Notes: generated by a model from the sequence alone, not told the origin. Numbered from the stretch's first letter, positions 1 through 6,441 are shown. The stretch: DNA of 6,634 bases from Actinomycetota bacterium (GCA_003168295.1 PMST01000687.1:4023-10656); one strand, 5' to 3'. Numbers and translations are program-made.

Positions 1-863
1 CCGGCATCATCGTGGTGCTCGGTGTGGCGTGGATCCGGTCGCTGCAGCGCGCCATGGTGACGACCGACACCTCCACGCAGTCGGCGGTACGCGGTTCGGC
101 GCTCCCGTTCGCCCGGTACGGCCTGCGCGGGACGGTGGCCGCCCGGTTCTGGCTCTACCAGCGCCGCGAGCCCTTCGCACTGCTGTACTGGGGCATCACC
201 GCGGTCATCACGGTGGTCGTGGCCATCAGGACCGTTCTGACCCCGGACTGGTTTGGTGGCCTGCTCGCCTGCGGGGTCGCCGGGGGCGCGTTCGTAGGCG
301 CGTTCCACACCAACGCGATCGGGATGTCCGGACCGGGGTTCGGCCTGGAGGCGGCGGCACTGAGCGATCGGCGCGCGCTGCGCGCCTACTTCTCCGGGCA
401 GAACATCGCGGTCGGCGCGATCGCGGTGCCGCTGGTCACGGCGATCTCCTTCGGCCTGGCAGCCGTGGCCAAGCATCCGATCGACGGGTTCGTGGCCATG
501 GCGGTTGGCCTGGCCGCGATCGGCGCGGGCCTGGCCCTGGCCAACCTGTTCACCGTCGCGTCGCCTTACCCGATGGAAAAGCGAGGCGGTACGCCCGTGC
601 CCAGGGCGGCCAGCGGACATAATGGCCAGGCGGCCGGGTCGCAGCTCATCACCCTGCTCGCCGTGGGGGTGGCGGTCACGCCGGTGATCCTCGCCGCGGT
701 GTTCACCCGCATGGATCCGGCGGCGATCTGGATGCCGGTACTCGTGCTGGGCGCCGCCGCGTACGGCCTCGCGCTGGCCTGGGCCGGCGTGCGCGGCGCC
801 GCCAACCTCGCCGAGCAGAAGCTACCGGAGCTTACCCAGATCGCCATCCAGAGCAACCTGTAG
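1..863 (+). CDS. Polytopic membrane protein, probable ABC-2 type exporter permease, C-terminal part (5' truncated)
   Basis: The reading frame is open from the first full codon at base 3 to the TAG at 861-863, so the true start lies upstream of the window; the GTG at 12 is only the first internal start-like codon. The visible part has about six hydrophobic segments of 18-23 residues, encoded near 174-240, 250-300, 400-465, 490-550, 640-700 and 725-790. A cytoplasmic-looking stretch carries FHTNAIGMSGPGFGLEA followed by SDRRALRAYFSGQN, and a PYP-containing basic loop lies near 565-600. This layout resembles the large two-domain ABC-2 exporter permeases of actinomycetes, in which a GxxGPAF-like segment precedes an arginine-rich loop and further helices. 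The assignment comes from memory of the family and is moderate. An ATPase partner would be expected upstream, outside the window. The C-terminus is closely matched by the gene fragment at 6495-6634 on the other strand. The gene converges on the propeller gene with a 34-base gap. Confidence 0.7.
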   Translation, partial: GIIVVLGVAWIRSLQRAMVTTDTSTQSAVRGSALPFARYGLRGTVAARFWLYQRREPFALLYWGITAVITVVVAIRTVLTPDWFGGLLACGVAGGAFVGAFHTNAIGMSGPGFGLEAAALSDRRALRAYFSGQNIAVGAIAVPLVTAISFGLAAVAKHPIDGFVAMAVGLAAIGAGLALANLFTVASPYPMEKRGGTPVPRAASGHNGQAAGSQLITLLAVGVAVTPVILAAVFTRMDPAAIWMPVLVLGAAAYGLALAWAGVRGAANLAEQKLPELTQIAIQSNL

Positions 864-897
864 GAACGACCGCCAGCTCCGCCTGGTCTACCCGTCC

Positions 898-1995
898 TCA
901 GCCTGCGGTTGTGCTCAGCACCGCGGGCGCCGTGACGGCGTTCGACGGATAGTAGTAGCCGGAGAACCAGATGTCGCCGGGCGACAGGACGGCGTGCCCG
1001 GTCAGCGCGTTCACGCCTGCCGGATCCGACGTGGAAGTCCAGCTGGTCCCGTTGTAGTGGGTCAGCGAGACAACGCCGGCGACCCACACGTCGGTCGCCG
1101 ACAGGGCGGCAATCGCGGTGTTGCCCTGCGCGAGCTGGGTCACCACGGTCCAGGCCGTGCCGTTCCACTTCAGCACGGAGCCGTCGGCCGCGATGGCCCA
1201 CGCGTCCGTGGGTGAGACGGCGTCGACGTCCAGCAGTCCGCTGTTGTCTGGCGCTGTCAGCTGCGCCCACGACGACCCGTTGTAATGCATGATCACCGAG
1301 GTGAACTGGCGGTTGTGATAGCCGGGCGTCACGGTCTCGCCGACCACCCAGATGTTGCTGGCCGACGTGCCGGAGATCGCGTTGATGGATAGGTCGTTGG
1401 TGGTGGATACCGGCGTGGCGACCTGGCTCCAGGTGCTGCCGTTCCAGTTCAGCGCCGTGGCGACCGATGCGCCCGTGGTGGAGCTGCCCACTCCGACCGC
1501 CCAGGCATCGGTGGGCGAAAACGCCTGGATGTGCTCCATCTCGTCGTAGGTCACGCTGCTCGGCACGGTCAGCTGCGACCACGCCGTGCCGTTCCAGCGA
1601 TACGCGAGCGCCTCGGTGACCCAGCCAGAGGAGGTAGGGATGGTTCCTTCGCCGATGGTGATCACGTCGCTGGCCGAGTCTGCGCTCACTCCGGTGAACG
1701 CGCAATCGGCCTCGAACACGCTGCACGGGCCCGAGGGCAGCGCGCTCTGTGACCATTTGCTGCCGTTCCAGTGGTCGATTTGCGGAGTTCCTGAGTCCTG
1801 GCCGACCGTCCATACATTGGTGGTGGAGATCGCCGTGATGGCATTAAGCGGAACGTAGGGGACATTGTCGATCGCGGTGTAAGGCGGGTGGGCGACGCTC
1901 CAGGTGGTGGAGGCGTTTGCCATGCCGGGAACGGCGGCTAGTGCGAGGGCGGCGGCGGCCACAACCGTGTTTCTGACGGTGACGCTGGGTCTCAT
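898..1995 (-). CDS. Secreted repeat protein, predicted seven-bladed beta-propeller
   Basis: The 365-residue product begins with a clear Sec signal peptide: basic MRPSVTVR, a hydrophobic Ala/Val core at 11-23, and ANA as a likely signal peptidase I site after residue 28. The mature part is built of repeats with two marks. One is a [DN]xW-x-[VI]-[GA] strand, seen at residues 60-65, 110-115 (degenerate), 163-168, 214-219, 264-269, 302-307 and 341-346. The other is a [WY]NG[ST]xW strand at 76-81, 134-139, 184-189, 238-243, 277-282 and 314-319. Seven of the first and six of the second suggest a seven-bladed propeller, with the missing strand probably supplied by the N-terminal TTWSV at 30-34. There are only two cysteines in the mature chain (91 and 98), a possible disulphide. 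No catalytic motif or extra domain is visible, so the role (ligand or protein binding outside the cell) is inferred. The ATG is fixed by AAGGAG at 2001-2006, five bases upstream. The TGA is at 898-900. Confidence 0.88.
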   Translation of the reverse strand: MRPSVTVRNTVVAAAALALAAVPGMANASTTWSVAHPPYTAIDNVPYVPLNAITAISTTNVWTVGQDSGTPQIDHWNGSKWSQSALPSGPCSVFEADCAFTGVSADSASDVITIGEGTIPTSSGWVTEALAYRWNGTAWSQLTVPSSVTYDEMEHIQAFSPTDAWAVGVGSSTTGASVATALNWNGSTWSQVATPVSTTNDLSINAISGTSASNIWVVGETVTPGYHNRQFTSVIMHYNGSSWAQLTAPDNSGLLDVDAVSPTDAWAIAADGSVLKWNGTAWTVVTQLAQGNTAIAALSATDVWVAGVVSLTHYNGTSWTSTSDPAGVNALTGHAVLSPGDIWFSGYYYPSNAVTAPAVLSTTAG

Positions 1996-2093
1996 GAGAA
2001 CTCCTTATACGTTTGCGTCCACCGGATTAGCGGGACCTACACAAATAGCCACGTAAAAGGGCATCGTCACGTTCAGCTCAGCCGCAGAAAGTT

Positions 2094-2107
2094 TTCAACG
2101 AATTGAA
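2094..2107. repeat. Short inverted repeat TTCAA-CGAA-TTGAA
   Basis: There are perfect five-base arms (2094-2098 and 2103-2107) around a four-base centre, about 100 bases upstream of the propeller start codon. It is an AT-rich island in otherwise GC-rich DNA and could be an operator for that gene. The TCAA/TTGA ends resemble the palindrome in the marR promoter at 6425-6437, but the spacing is four bases here and five there. The site is short enough to occur by chance. Confidence 0.3.
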
Positions 2108-2213
2108 CCGGCGCCGCCGGAGAGCCGTTAACGATCACCCGCACGTCGTCGCGTCGAGGCCGGGCTCATCCGCCCCACCGACCCCTCAGCCATCATCAGT
2201 AAAGGGCCGCGAA

Positions 2214-2235
2214 TGCATGGTTGCGGCAACCTGCA
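2214..2235. repeat. Small hairpin with GGTTG/CAACC stem
   Basis: The sequence GGTTG-CGG-CAACC (2219-2231) is flanked on both sides by TGCA (2214-2217 and 2232-2235). This extends the stem to nine pairs with a single bulged T at 2218. It lies between the hydrolase stop and the propeller promoter region, and the function is unknown. There is no T-run after it on either strand, so it is not a classical terminator. Confidence 0.4.
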
Positions 2236-2281
2236 CAAAAGGGTGTTTAGGATGTCACAACCATACATTTCTCCCCACCGC

Positions 2282-2348
2282 GCCAGCTCCCGCGGACCGC
2301 GCGCCAGCTCCCGCGGACGCGCGCCAGCCCCCGCGGACCGCGCGCCAG
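2282..2348. repeat. Tandem repeat, about 3.3 copies of a 20-21 base unit
   Basis: The word GCCAG recurs at 2282, 2303, 2323 and 2344, giving periods of 21, 20 and 21. Each of the first three units has the form GCCAGCyCCCGCGGAC plus a short GC tail of four or five bases. After the fourth GCCAGC the pattern decays into CCTCCAGCCCCGCGGGC. Every full unit holds the palindrome CCGCGG. The array begins about 50 bases beyond the hydrolase stop codon, so it would lie in the 3' untranslated region or between transcripts. There are no unique spacers, so it is not a CRISPR array. Confidence 0.75.
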
Positions 2349-2361
2349 CCCCTCCAGCCCC

Positions 2362-2387
2362 GCGGGCCGCGCCTCTCGGCCGCCCGC
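2362..2387 (-). terminator. Candidate GC-rich terminator hairpin of the SGNH hydrolase gene
   Basis: The arms GCGGGC (2362-2367) and GCCCGC (2382-2387) pair perfectly. Inside them CCG (2368-2370) can pair with CGG (2377-2379), leaving a six-base loop. On the - strand it begins eight bases after the hydrolase TAG at 2396-2398. There is no T-tract, which is common for actinomycete hairpin terminators, so the call rests on position and stem strength only. Confidence 0.4.
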
Positions 2388-2395
2388 CGCGCCCG

Positions 2396-3730
2396 CTACC
2401 GCGCCGACGGCAGCAGCATGGCCAGGTTGATGGCGTTGGCCATGGCCTGATAGCCGGCGTCGTTGGGGTGCAGGTGATCACCAGAGTCATACAAAGGGTT
2501 CAGCCGCAGCGGATCGGCCGGATCGTGCATCACCTTGTCGAAGTCGATGACGCCGTCGAAGGCGCCGCTGGTGCGGATCCAGGCGTTCACCGCCTCGCGG
2601 GTGGCTTCGCCCGCCGCGCTGTAGTACCCGGCTCCCTGGAACGGCAGCAAGGTCGCCCCGAAAATCCGAAGCCCCCGGGCGTGCGCCGCCGCGATCAGCT
2701 GCTGGTACCCGGCGACGATCTGCCCCGCGGTGACCGCGGTGCCCTGTTGCGGAAGGCCCCCGGCGCCCCGGTACGCCACCACCGGGCTGAACCCGATGTC
2801 GTTGATCCCCTCGAGCACGATGACGTCCCGGACCCCGGGCTGGTCCAGGACGTCCCGCTCGAACCGCGTCTCGGCGCTCACGCCAAAGATCGGCGAGGCG
2901 GTCAGCACCCGGTTCCCGCCGATCCCCTCGTCGGCCACCGCCAGCGTGGGACCGCTCGCCGCGTCCAGCCGGCGGGCCAGGTCGTTGGGCCAGCGGCCGT
3001 TATCACCGACGTCCGACCCCACGCCGTCGGTGATCGAGTCGCCCAGCGTCACCACGGTGCCGTCCGCCTGAGCCGAACGCACGACCAGGCCGCTGAGGTA
3101 GAACCACGACGTGGTCGGGACGACGAACGCGCTCCCGTCCTGGTCCGCGGTGTGGTCACCGGGCGCTGACACCCAGTTGACCTGGTAGGCGTCCAGATGG
3201 TAGGTCGCCCGGCCGGTGCGGCCCGGCAGGTACACGCTCACCGCGAGTTCCTCAAGCGGCCACACCCGCATGGCCACCGGGTCGCTGAGGACCTGCCCGC
3301 CCGCCGGGATCTGGAACGAGGCGCGGCCGCGATACGTCACCGGGTACATCGTGGCCAGCACCGCCGCGCCTTCCGGGCCCGCGACCGCAACTGTCACCCG
3401 GCCGATCCGGAGCGGCGAGCTGCCGTAGGCGTTCGTCAGCTCCAGCCGGATCGAATCGCCGCCGACGCTGGTGAAGATGACGTCGCGGACCGTCTGGTTG
3501 TCGAAGCCGGCGTCGGCTTCGGTATTGCGCCCGGCGGCCTGCGGGCTGGCGCCCCAGCTCGTCACCCAGCGGACCGCGTCGGGCGCGCGCCGGGCCGCGG
3601 CGGCGGGCCGGGAGCCCGCGAAGACGGCAATCGTGGCCGCCAGGATTGCCAGCAGCAGAACGGTAACGAGCAGCCAGAGACGGATCGGCCTGGTAACTTT
3701 CCGCCGTCCGGCCCAGCTGGCACCGATCAC
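2396..3730 (-). CDS. SGNH/GDSL-family hydrolase, membrane-anchored or secreted
   Basis: The 444-residue product has all SGNH blocks. Block I is GDSITDG at 230-236 (nucleophile Ser232). Block II is the glycine pair of GGNR at 271-274. Block III is GIND at 308-311 (oxyanion Asn310). Block V is DHLH at 418-421 (catalytic Asp418 and His421). The enzyme should therefore be an active esterase, lipase or carbohydrate deacetylase; the substrate cannot be read from the sequence. A hydrophobic stretch at about 17-39 after a basic N-terminus is a signal peptide or single membrane anchor, with an AAAA site near 43-46. Residues 50-220 form a beta-rich accessory region before the catalytic domain. This two-part build of 400-450 residues is usual for the actinobacterial branch of the family that includes XynE-like proteins. 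The GTG start is supported by GAGGAG at 3737-3742, six bases upstream. The gene appears monocistronic, with a promoter at 3781-3809 and a candidate terminator after the TAG. Confidence 0.93.
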   Translation of the reverse strand: MIGASWAGRRKVTRPIRLWLLVTVLLLAILAATIAVFAGSRPAAAARRAPDAVRWVTSWGASPQAAGRNTEADAGFDNQTVRDVIFTSVGGDSIRLELTNAYGSSPLRIGRVTVAVAGPEGAAVLATMYPVTYRGRASFQIPAGGQVLSDPVAMRVWPLEELAVSVYLPGRTGRATYHLDAYQVNWVSAPGDHTADQDGSAFVVPTTSWFYLSGLVVRSAQADGTVVTLGDSITDGVGSDVGDNGRWPNDLARRLDAASGPTLAVADEGIGGNRVLTASPIFGVSAETRFERDVLDQPGVRDVIVLEGINDIGFSPVVAYRGAGGLPQQGTAVTAGQIVAGYQQLIAAAHARGLRIFGATLLPFQGAGYYSAAGEATREAVNAWIRTSGAFDGVIDFDKVMHDPADPLRLNPLYDSGDHLHPNDAGYQAMANAINLAMLLPSAR

Positions 3731-3780
3731 GGTGTTCTCCTCACTCGCCCGCCACCGCCGAAGAGCCCGCGCCTTATCTG

Positions 3781-3809
3781 ACGCTATTCCACGTTTAGGC
3801 TGCTCACAA
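3781..3809 (-). promoter_or_regulatory. Predicted promoter of the SGNH hydrolase gene
   Basis: On the - strand, TTGTGA (3804-3809) and TAGCGT (3781-3786) are separated by exactly 17 bases. This matches the TTGnnn / TAnnnT pattern of vegetative actinomycete promoters. The expected start of transcription near 3774 gives an untranslated leader of about 44 bases that contains the GAGGAG ribosome site. A nearby TTGACG (3855-3860) has no partner -10 at a suitable distance. Confidence 0.55.
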
Positions 3810-3875
3810 GGTTAACGATCGAGGATGGCCGGAAGGTTTCAGCACGTCCCGTTCCGTCAAAATCATTCACACTTA

Positions 3876-3893
3876 GGCCGAACGGGCCCGGCC
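3876..3893 (-). terminator. Candidate weak terminator of the marR operon
   Basis: The arms GGCCG (3876-3880) and CGGCC (3889-3893) surround an eight-base loop and start ten bases past the stop of the isochorismatase-like gene. On the - strand a GATTTT run follows about 10 bases after the stem. The stem is short, so the call is tentative. Confidence 0.3.
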
Positions 3894-3903
3894 GCAGCCC
3901 AAG

Positions 3904-4512
3904 CTATCCATCCACCTCAGCCTGGCCAAGTACCTCCTTGAGCTCGGCGCTGGTGATCACGTGTGCCTGCCGGGGGAAGATTTTCTCGGTAAGGAAATCG
4001 TGCACGCCCGGCACCGGATCGGCACAGGCGTCGGCGAGGACGAGGACCTGGTAGTCGCGGTCGGCGGCGTCGCGGACGGTGGACAAGACCACACCGCTGG
4101 TGCTGATCCCGGCGAGGATGAGGGTGGTGATGCCGCGATCGCGCAGCTGCTGGTCGAGGTCGGTGGTGGAGAAGGCGCCGACCCGGGTCTTGCGGACGGT
4201 AATGTCGCCCGGCTTGGGTGCCACGCTGTCGTGGATGGCGGTCCCGGGGGAGTCGCTGTGCATCGCCACGCGGCCTGTCGCCAGCAGCGACGCGAACCTG
4301 CTGTGCGGGGGAACCGCATCGTAGTCCGCGTCATCGAAGGCGACCCGGACGTAGCCGATCTGCCCGCCGCGGCCGCGGACGACGGCGATGGCGTCCGCCG
4401 CGCACGACAGCAGGGGCTCGGCTTCGTCGAGGCGGTCGAGGATACCGGCCTGGTAGTCCATCACGAGCAGCGCGGTGCGCCGCGGATCGATGGCCGGGAG
4501 CGTCGGGGTCAT
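3904..4512 (-). CDS. Isochorismatase-like (cysteine hydrolase fold) protein lacking the nucleophilic cysteine
   Basis: The 202-residue product spans the whole isochorismatase-like alpha/beta fold. Asp19 lies in LLVMDYQ and Lys108 in VRKTRVGAF, the positions of the family's catalytic Asp and Lys. The third motif reads GISTSGVVLSTVRDA (135-149). Most amidase members of the family have GxxTxxCVxxTxRDA there, so the nucleophile position, residue 141, is Val. The only cysteines are 37 and 163, neither at the active site. Known true isochorismatases (EntB, PhzD type) also lack this Cys, because vinyl-ether hydrolysis does not need it. The protein may therefore be a non-amidase hydrolase or a binding protein. 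The substrate is unknown. The ATG overlaps the exporter stop (ATGA, 4509-4512) and has AAGGAG at 4518-4523, five bases upstream, so it is translationally coupled and also has its own ribosome site. It is the last gene of the operon. Confidence 0.9.
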   Translation of the reverse strand: MTPTLPAIDPRRTALLVMDYQAGILDRLDEAEPLLSCAADAIAVVRGRGGQIGYVRVAFDDADYDAVPPHSRFASLLATGRVAMHSDSPGTAIHDSVAPKPGDITVRKTRVGAFSTTDLDQQLRDRGITTLILAGISTSGVVLSTVRDAADRDYQVLVLADACADPVPGVHDFLTEKIFPRQAHVITSAELKEVLGQAEVDG

Positions 4513-5942
4513 GGATTCTCCTTGGGGTCGGGTGAGCTGGTTCGGAGCCGCCGGTCAATCACGGTGATCAGGAGTGTCACGGCGCTGGCGGCGATCATGA
4601 TGACGGCGATGACGTGCAGGCCGTGGTCGCCGACGTTCTTGTGGAAGACGATGCTGATGATGGCTGATGAGGCGATGGAGCCGACGTAGCCGAAGGTCCG
4701 GAACAGGCCCGAGGCGGTGCCGAGCTGATCGGCAGCCACCTGCGTGTACAGCGCGGTCTGGTTCCCGCTGGCGGCCCCGCCCAGGGCCACCCCGAACGCC
4801 AGCGTGACGACCAGAATCCAGATGATCGGTGTGCTCGTGGTCAGGAACAGGACCCCGGCCGCCCCGGCCAGGCAGGCGGCGGCCCCGGCGATCAGCGGGC
4901 CGCGGATCAGGTTGCGCTTCGAGATCGGCCCCATCATGATCGCCGAAACGGCGGTCATCGGCAGCAGCAGCAGGCCGGCTTCGCTGGCGGACAGGCCCCG
5001 GCCGGCCTGGATCCACTGGGTGATGCCGTACAGCACGGTGTAGACGCACAGCGCGATCAGCGCCCACCGCAGGTAGGTGCGCGTGAGCGCCACGTTCGAG
5101 GCGAGCAGTCGCACGTCGATGAACGGGTGGCTAGCCCGCAGTTCCCACCACAGCAGGCCGGCGGCCAGCACGACCGCCAGGCCCAGGGCGGCCCAGTCCG
5201 GTCGCGGCACCGACATCAGGAATATCAGCAGGGCCGTCATCATCCCGCCGAACCCGGCGATGCCGGCCACGTCGATGCGGGCCGCTACGTCCCTGGCTCG
5301 CCGCGATCCGGTGACCGGAGCGTCCCGCGGGATCCCGAGCCGGGCCATCACCAGCGTGGCCAGCGCGACCGGGACGTTGACGAGGAACGTCGCCCGCCAC
5401 CCCCACGCACCCACCAGCACGCCGCCGAAAGGGAGCCCGAGGGCGGCCGTCGCCGCTCCGGCGATCTGCAGTCCGCCCAGCACCCCGCCCGGCGGCTTGT
5501 CCAGGCCGGCCTGCCCGGCGCGCCGGCGGATCAGCAGCATCGCCGACGGGTACCCGGCCGAGGTGCCGATGCCGATCAGGACCCGGGCCACGATCAGCGT
5601 CGTCAGGTTCTGGCCCACCCCGCCCACCACCCCGCCGATGAGCACGGTGGTGATCCCGGCCAGGAACACCCGGCGCGGCCCGAACTCCTCGGCCAGCTTC
5701 CCGGCCGTCGGCTGGGCGATCGAGCTCGCCAGGTACAGCGCCGAGACGAGCACCGCGATCCGGCCGACCGACACGTGCATCGCCGCCGCGATCGGCACCA
5801 GCGCGGTCGCGATCAGAGAGCTGTTGACCGGATTGAGCGCGGACCCCATGAACAGCGGCGTCGTGAACCGCCACGAGAAAGCGTTCCCGCCGCCGGCCGG
5901 GGTGCCTGGCTCCGCGGTACCGACCGCCGGAGCCGACGTCAC
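4509..5942 (-). CDS. MFS multidrug-type exporter, DHA2-like (14 TM)
   Basis: The 477-residue integral membrane protein has about fourteen hydrophobic segments, at roughly 25-47, 59-80, 90-110, 112-134, 158-180, 184-202, 224-244, 250-266, 292-312, 322-339, 347-366, 372-390, 412-433 and 441-462. Motif A appears as GKLAEEFGPRR (81-91) between helices 2 and 3. A glycine-rich fifth helix is followed by WGWRATFLVNVP (180-191), the signature turn of the QacA/EmrB-like drug:H+ antiporters. Family knowledge points to proton-driven export of a small hydrophobic or aromatic compound; the actual substrate is not visible. It starts with GTG at 5940-5942, which overlaps the TGA of the MarR gene (GTGA). No good Shine-Dalgarno precedes it, so it probably depends on translational coupling to marR. 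Its TGA overlaps the next gene's ATG. MarR-regulated drug exporters are a common pairing, which supports the call. Confidence 0.94.
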   Translation of the reverse strand: MTSAPAVGTAEPGTPAGGGNAFSWRFTTPLFMGSALNPVNSSLIATALVPIAAAMHVSVGRIAVLVSALYLASSIAQPTAGKLAEEFGPRRVFLAGITTVLIGGVVGGVGQNLTTLIVARVLIGIGTSAGYPSAMLLIRRRAGQAGLDKPPGGVLGGLQIAGAATAALGLPFGGVLVGAWGWRATFLVNVPVALATLVMARLGIPRDAPVTGSRRARDVAARIDVAGIAGFGGMMTALLIFLMSVPRPDWAALGLAVVLAAGLLWWELRASHPFIDVRLLASNVALTRTYLRWALIALCVYTVLYGITQWIQAGRGLSASEAGLLLLPMTAVSAIMMGPISKRNLIRGPLIAGAAACLAGAAGVLFLTTSTPIIWILVVTLAFGVALGGAASGNQTALYTQVAADQLGTASGLFRTFGYVGSIASSAIISIVFHKNVGDHGLHVIAVIMIAASAVTLLITVIDRRLRTSSPDPKENP

Positions 5943-6406
5943 CGGGCGGCCCGAAGGTCAACCTGGCCGAGCCGCTCCAGCAGCTTGATCGCCTGGTCCA
6001 GGCTGGTCCGTTCGCCCGGCTTTACGGCCGATTCGATCGCCCGGATCAGCCAGTCGTCGCGTGAGGCCAGGATCGTCTCGTACAGGGCGCGGCCGGCCGC
6101 GGTCACCTCGAGCAGGCTCTTGCGGCCGTCCGCCGGGTCCGGCTTCACGCTGACCAGGCCGCCGGTCTTCAGCCCGGCCAGGCTCTGCGCGATGGCCTGC
6201 TGGCTGACGTGCTCGGCCACGGCCAGGGTCGCGGCTGTGAGCGGTCCCTCGTGCACCAGCCGGCTGAAGATCGACACCTGCGCCACCGACAGGCCGGTTG
6301 ACGTCACGCCGGCCTCCTCCCGGATCCGCGCCTGGAGCCGCTTGACCGCCACCGCCAGCCTGACTGCCGTCTCGGCCGTGTTCTGGCGATCTTCGCTCGT
6401 TTCCAT
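5939..6406 (-). CDS. MarR-family transcriptional regulator
   Basis: The 155-residue protein matches the family's usual length. An N-terminal helix (about 8-32) for dimerisation is followed by a winged helix-turn-helix: SVAQVSIFSRL, then LTAATLAVAEHVSQQAIAQSLAGLKTGGLV (helices at about 56-83, given here in outline), and the wing DPADGRKSLLEVT (90-102) with the conserved Asp93 and Arg95. C-terminal helices (about 103-150) complete the dimer region. It is expected to repress its own operon and release DNA on binding a small, often phenolic, ligand. It is the first gene of the operon. The ATG at 6404-6406 has no Shine-Dalgarno. A TAG in the same frame at 6416-6418 rules out a longer protein, and a promoter is placed so that transcription would begin at the ATG itself. 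The stop overlaps the exporter's GTG. Confidence 0.95.
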   Translation of the reverse strand: METSEDRQNTAETAVRLAVAVKRLQARIREEAGVTSTGLSVAQVSIFSRLVHEGPLTAATLAVAEHVSQQAIAQSLAGLKTGGLVSVKPDPADGRKSLLEVTAAGRALYETILASRDDWLIRAIESAVKPGERTSLDQAIKLLERLGQVDLRAAR

Positions 6407-6412
6407 ATCATC

Positions 6413-6441
6413 AGCCTAGACTGATCAATTAAATTGAACAA
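6413..6441 (-). promoter_or_regulatory. Predicted marR operon promoter, leaderless
   Basis: On the - strand, TTGTTC (6436-6441) and TAGGCT (6413-6418) are separated by exactly 17 bases. Six bases (GATGAT) lie between the -10 and the ATG, so the usual start point, seven bases past the -10, is the A of the ATG at 6406. Together with the lack of a ribosome site, this predicts a leaderless transcript, a common mode in actinomycetes. Confidence 0.65.
6425..6437. promoter_or_regulatory. Probable MarR operator, 13-base perfect palindrome
   Basis: The arms TCAATT (6425-6430) and AATTGA (6432-6437) surround a single central A. The site covers the spacer and the last two bases of the -35 element of the promoter at 6413-6441. 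A bound dimer would block RNA polymerase. The size and AT-rich character are typical of MarR-family operators. Binding by the adjacent gene's product is inferred. Confidence 0.65.

Larger units (their letters stand above)
1996..2395. other. 400-base gap between two - strand genes; no gene seen
   Basis: Both neighbours are on the - strand, so this gap holds the 3' end signals of the hydrolase gene and the promoter of the propeller gene. From the hydrolase side it contains a GC-rich hairpin (2362-2387), a tandem repeat (2282-2348), a small hairpin (2214-2235) and an inverted repeat (2094-2107). The strong Shine-Dalgarno of the propeller gene is at 2001-2006. The best promoter I can propose for that gene is weak: GTGACG at 2065-2070, a 17-base spacer and TATTTG at 2042-2047, all read on the - strand. 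Open frames across the gap translate to Arg/Pro/Ala-rich low-complexity sequence and look like products of GC bias. Confidence 0.6.

Noticed and set aside
873..886. Hairpin CCAG-CTCCGC-CTGG in the 34-base gap between converging genes, as a bidirectional terminator
   Set aside because: The stem is only four pairs plus a possible G-T pair, and there is no T-run on either side. It is too weak to call.
566..1813. Long open frame on the - strand across the end of the first gene and most of the propeller gene
   Set aside because: It overlaps two well-supported genes in other frames. Its translation is Arg/His/Gly-rich with no recognisable domain, as expected from an out-of-frame reading of GC-rich DNA.
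2282..2348. CRISPR-like periodicity
   Set aside because: The repeats are contiguous with a period of 20-21 bases and have no unique spacers. No cas gene is present.
2213..3169. 318-codon open frame on the + strand antisense to the SGNH hydrolase
   Set aside because: Its Arg/Pro/Val-rich composition mirrors the codons of the hydrolase, it has no ribosome site, and it begins in the tandem repeat. The hydrolase has full catalytic motifs.
3848..3886. Long-range pairing of CCCGTT (3848-3853) with AACGGG (3881-3886) as a leader structure
   Set aside because: It has six pairs across a 27-base loop, it competes with the better hairpin at 3876-3893, and no riboswitch-like conserved core is visible.
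5127..6419. 430-codon open frame on the + strand antisense to the exporter and marR
   Set aside because: It is dominated by Arg, Gln, His and Pro and lacks domains. It crosses the boundary of two firmly identified genes on the other strand.
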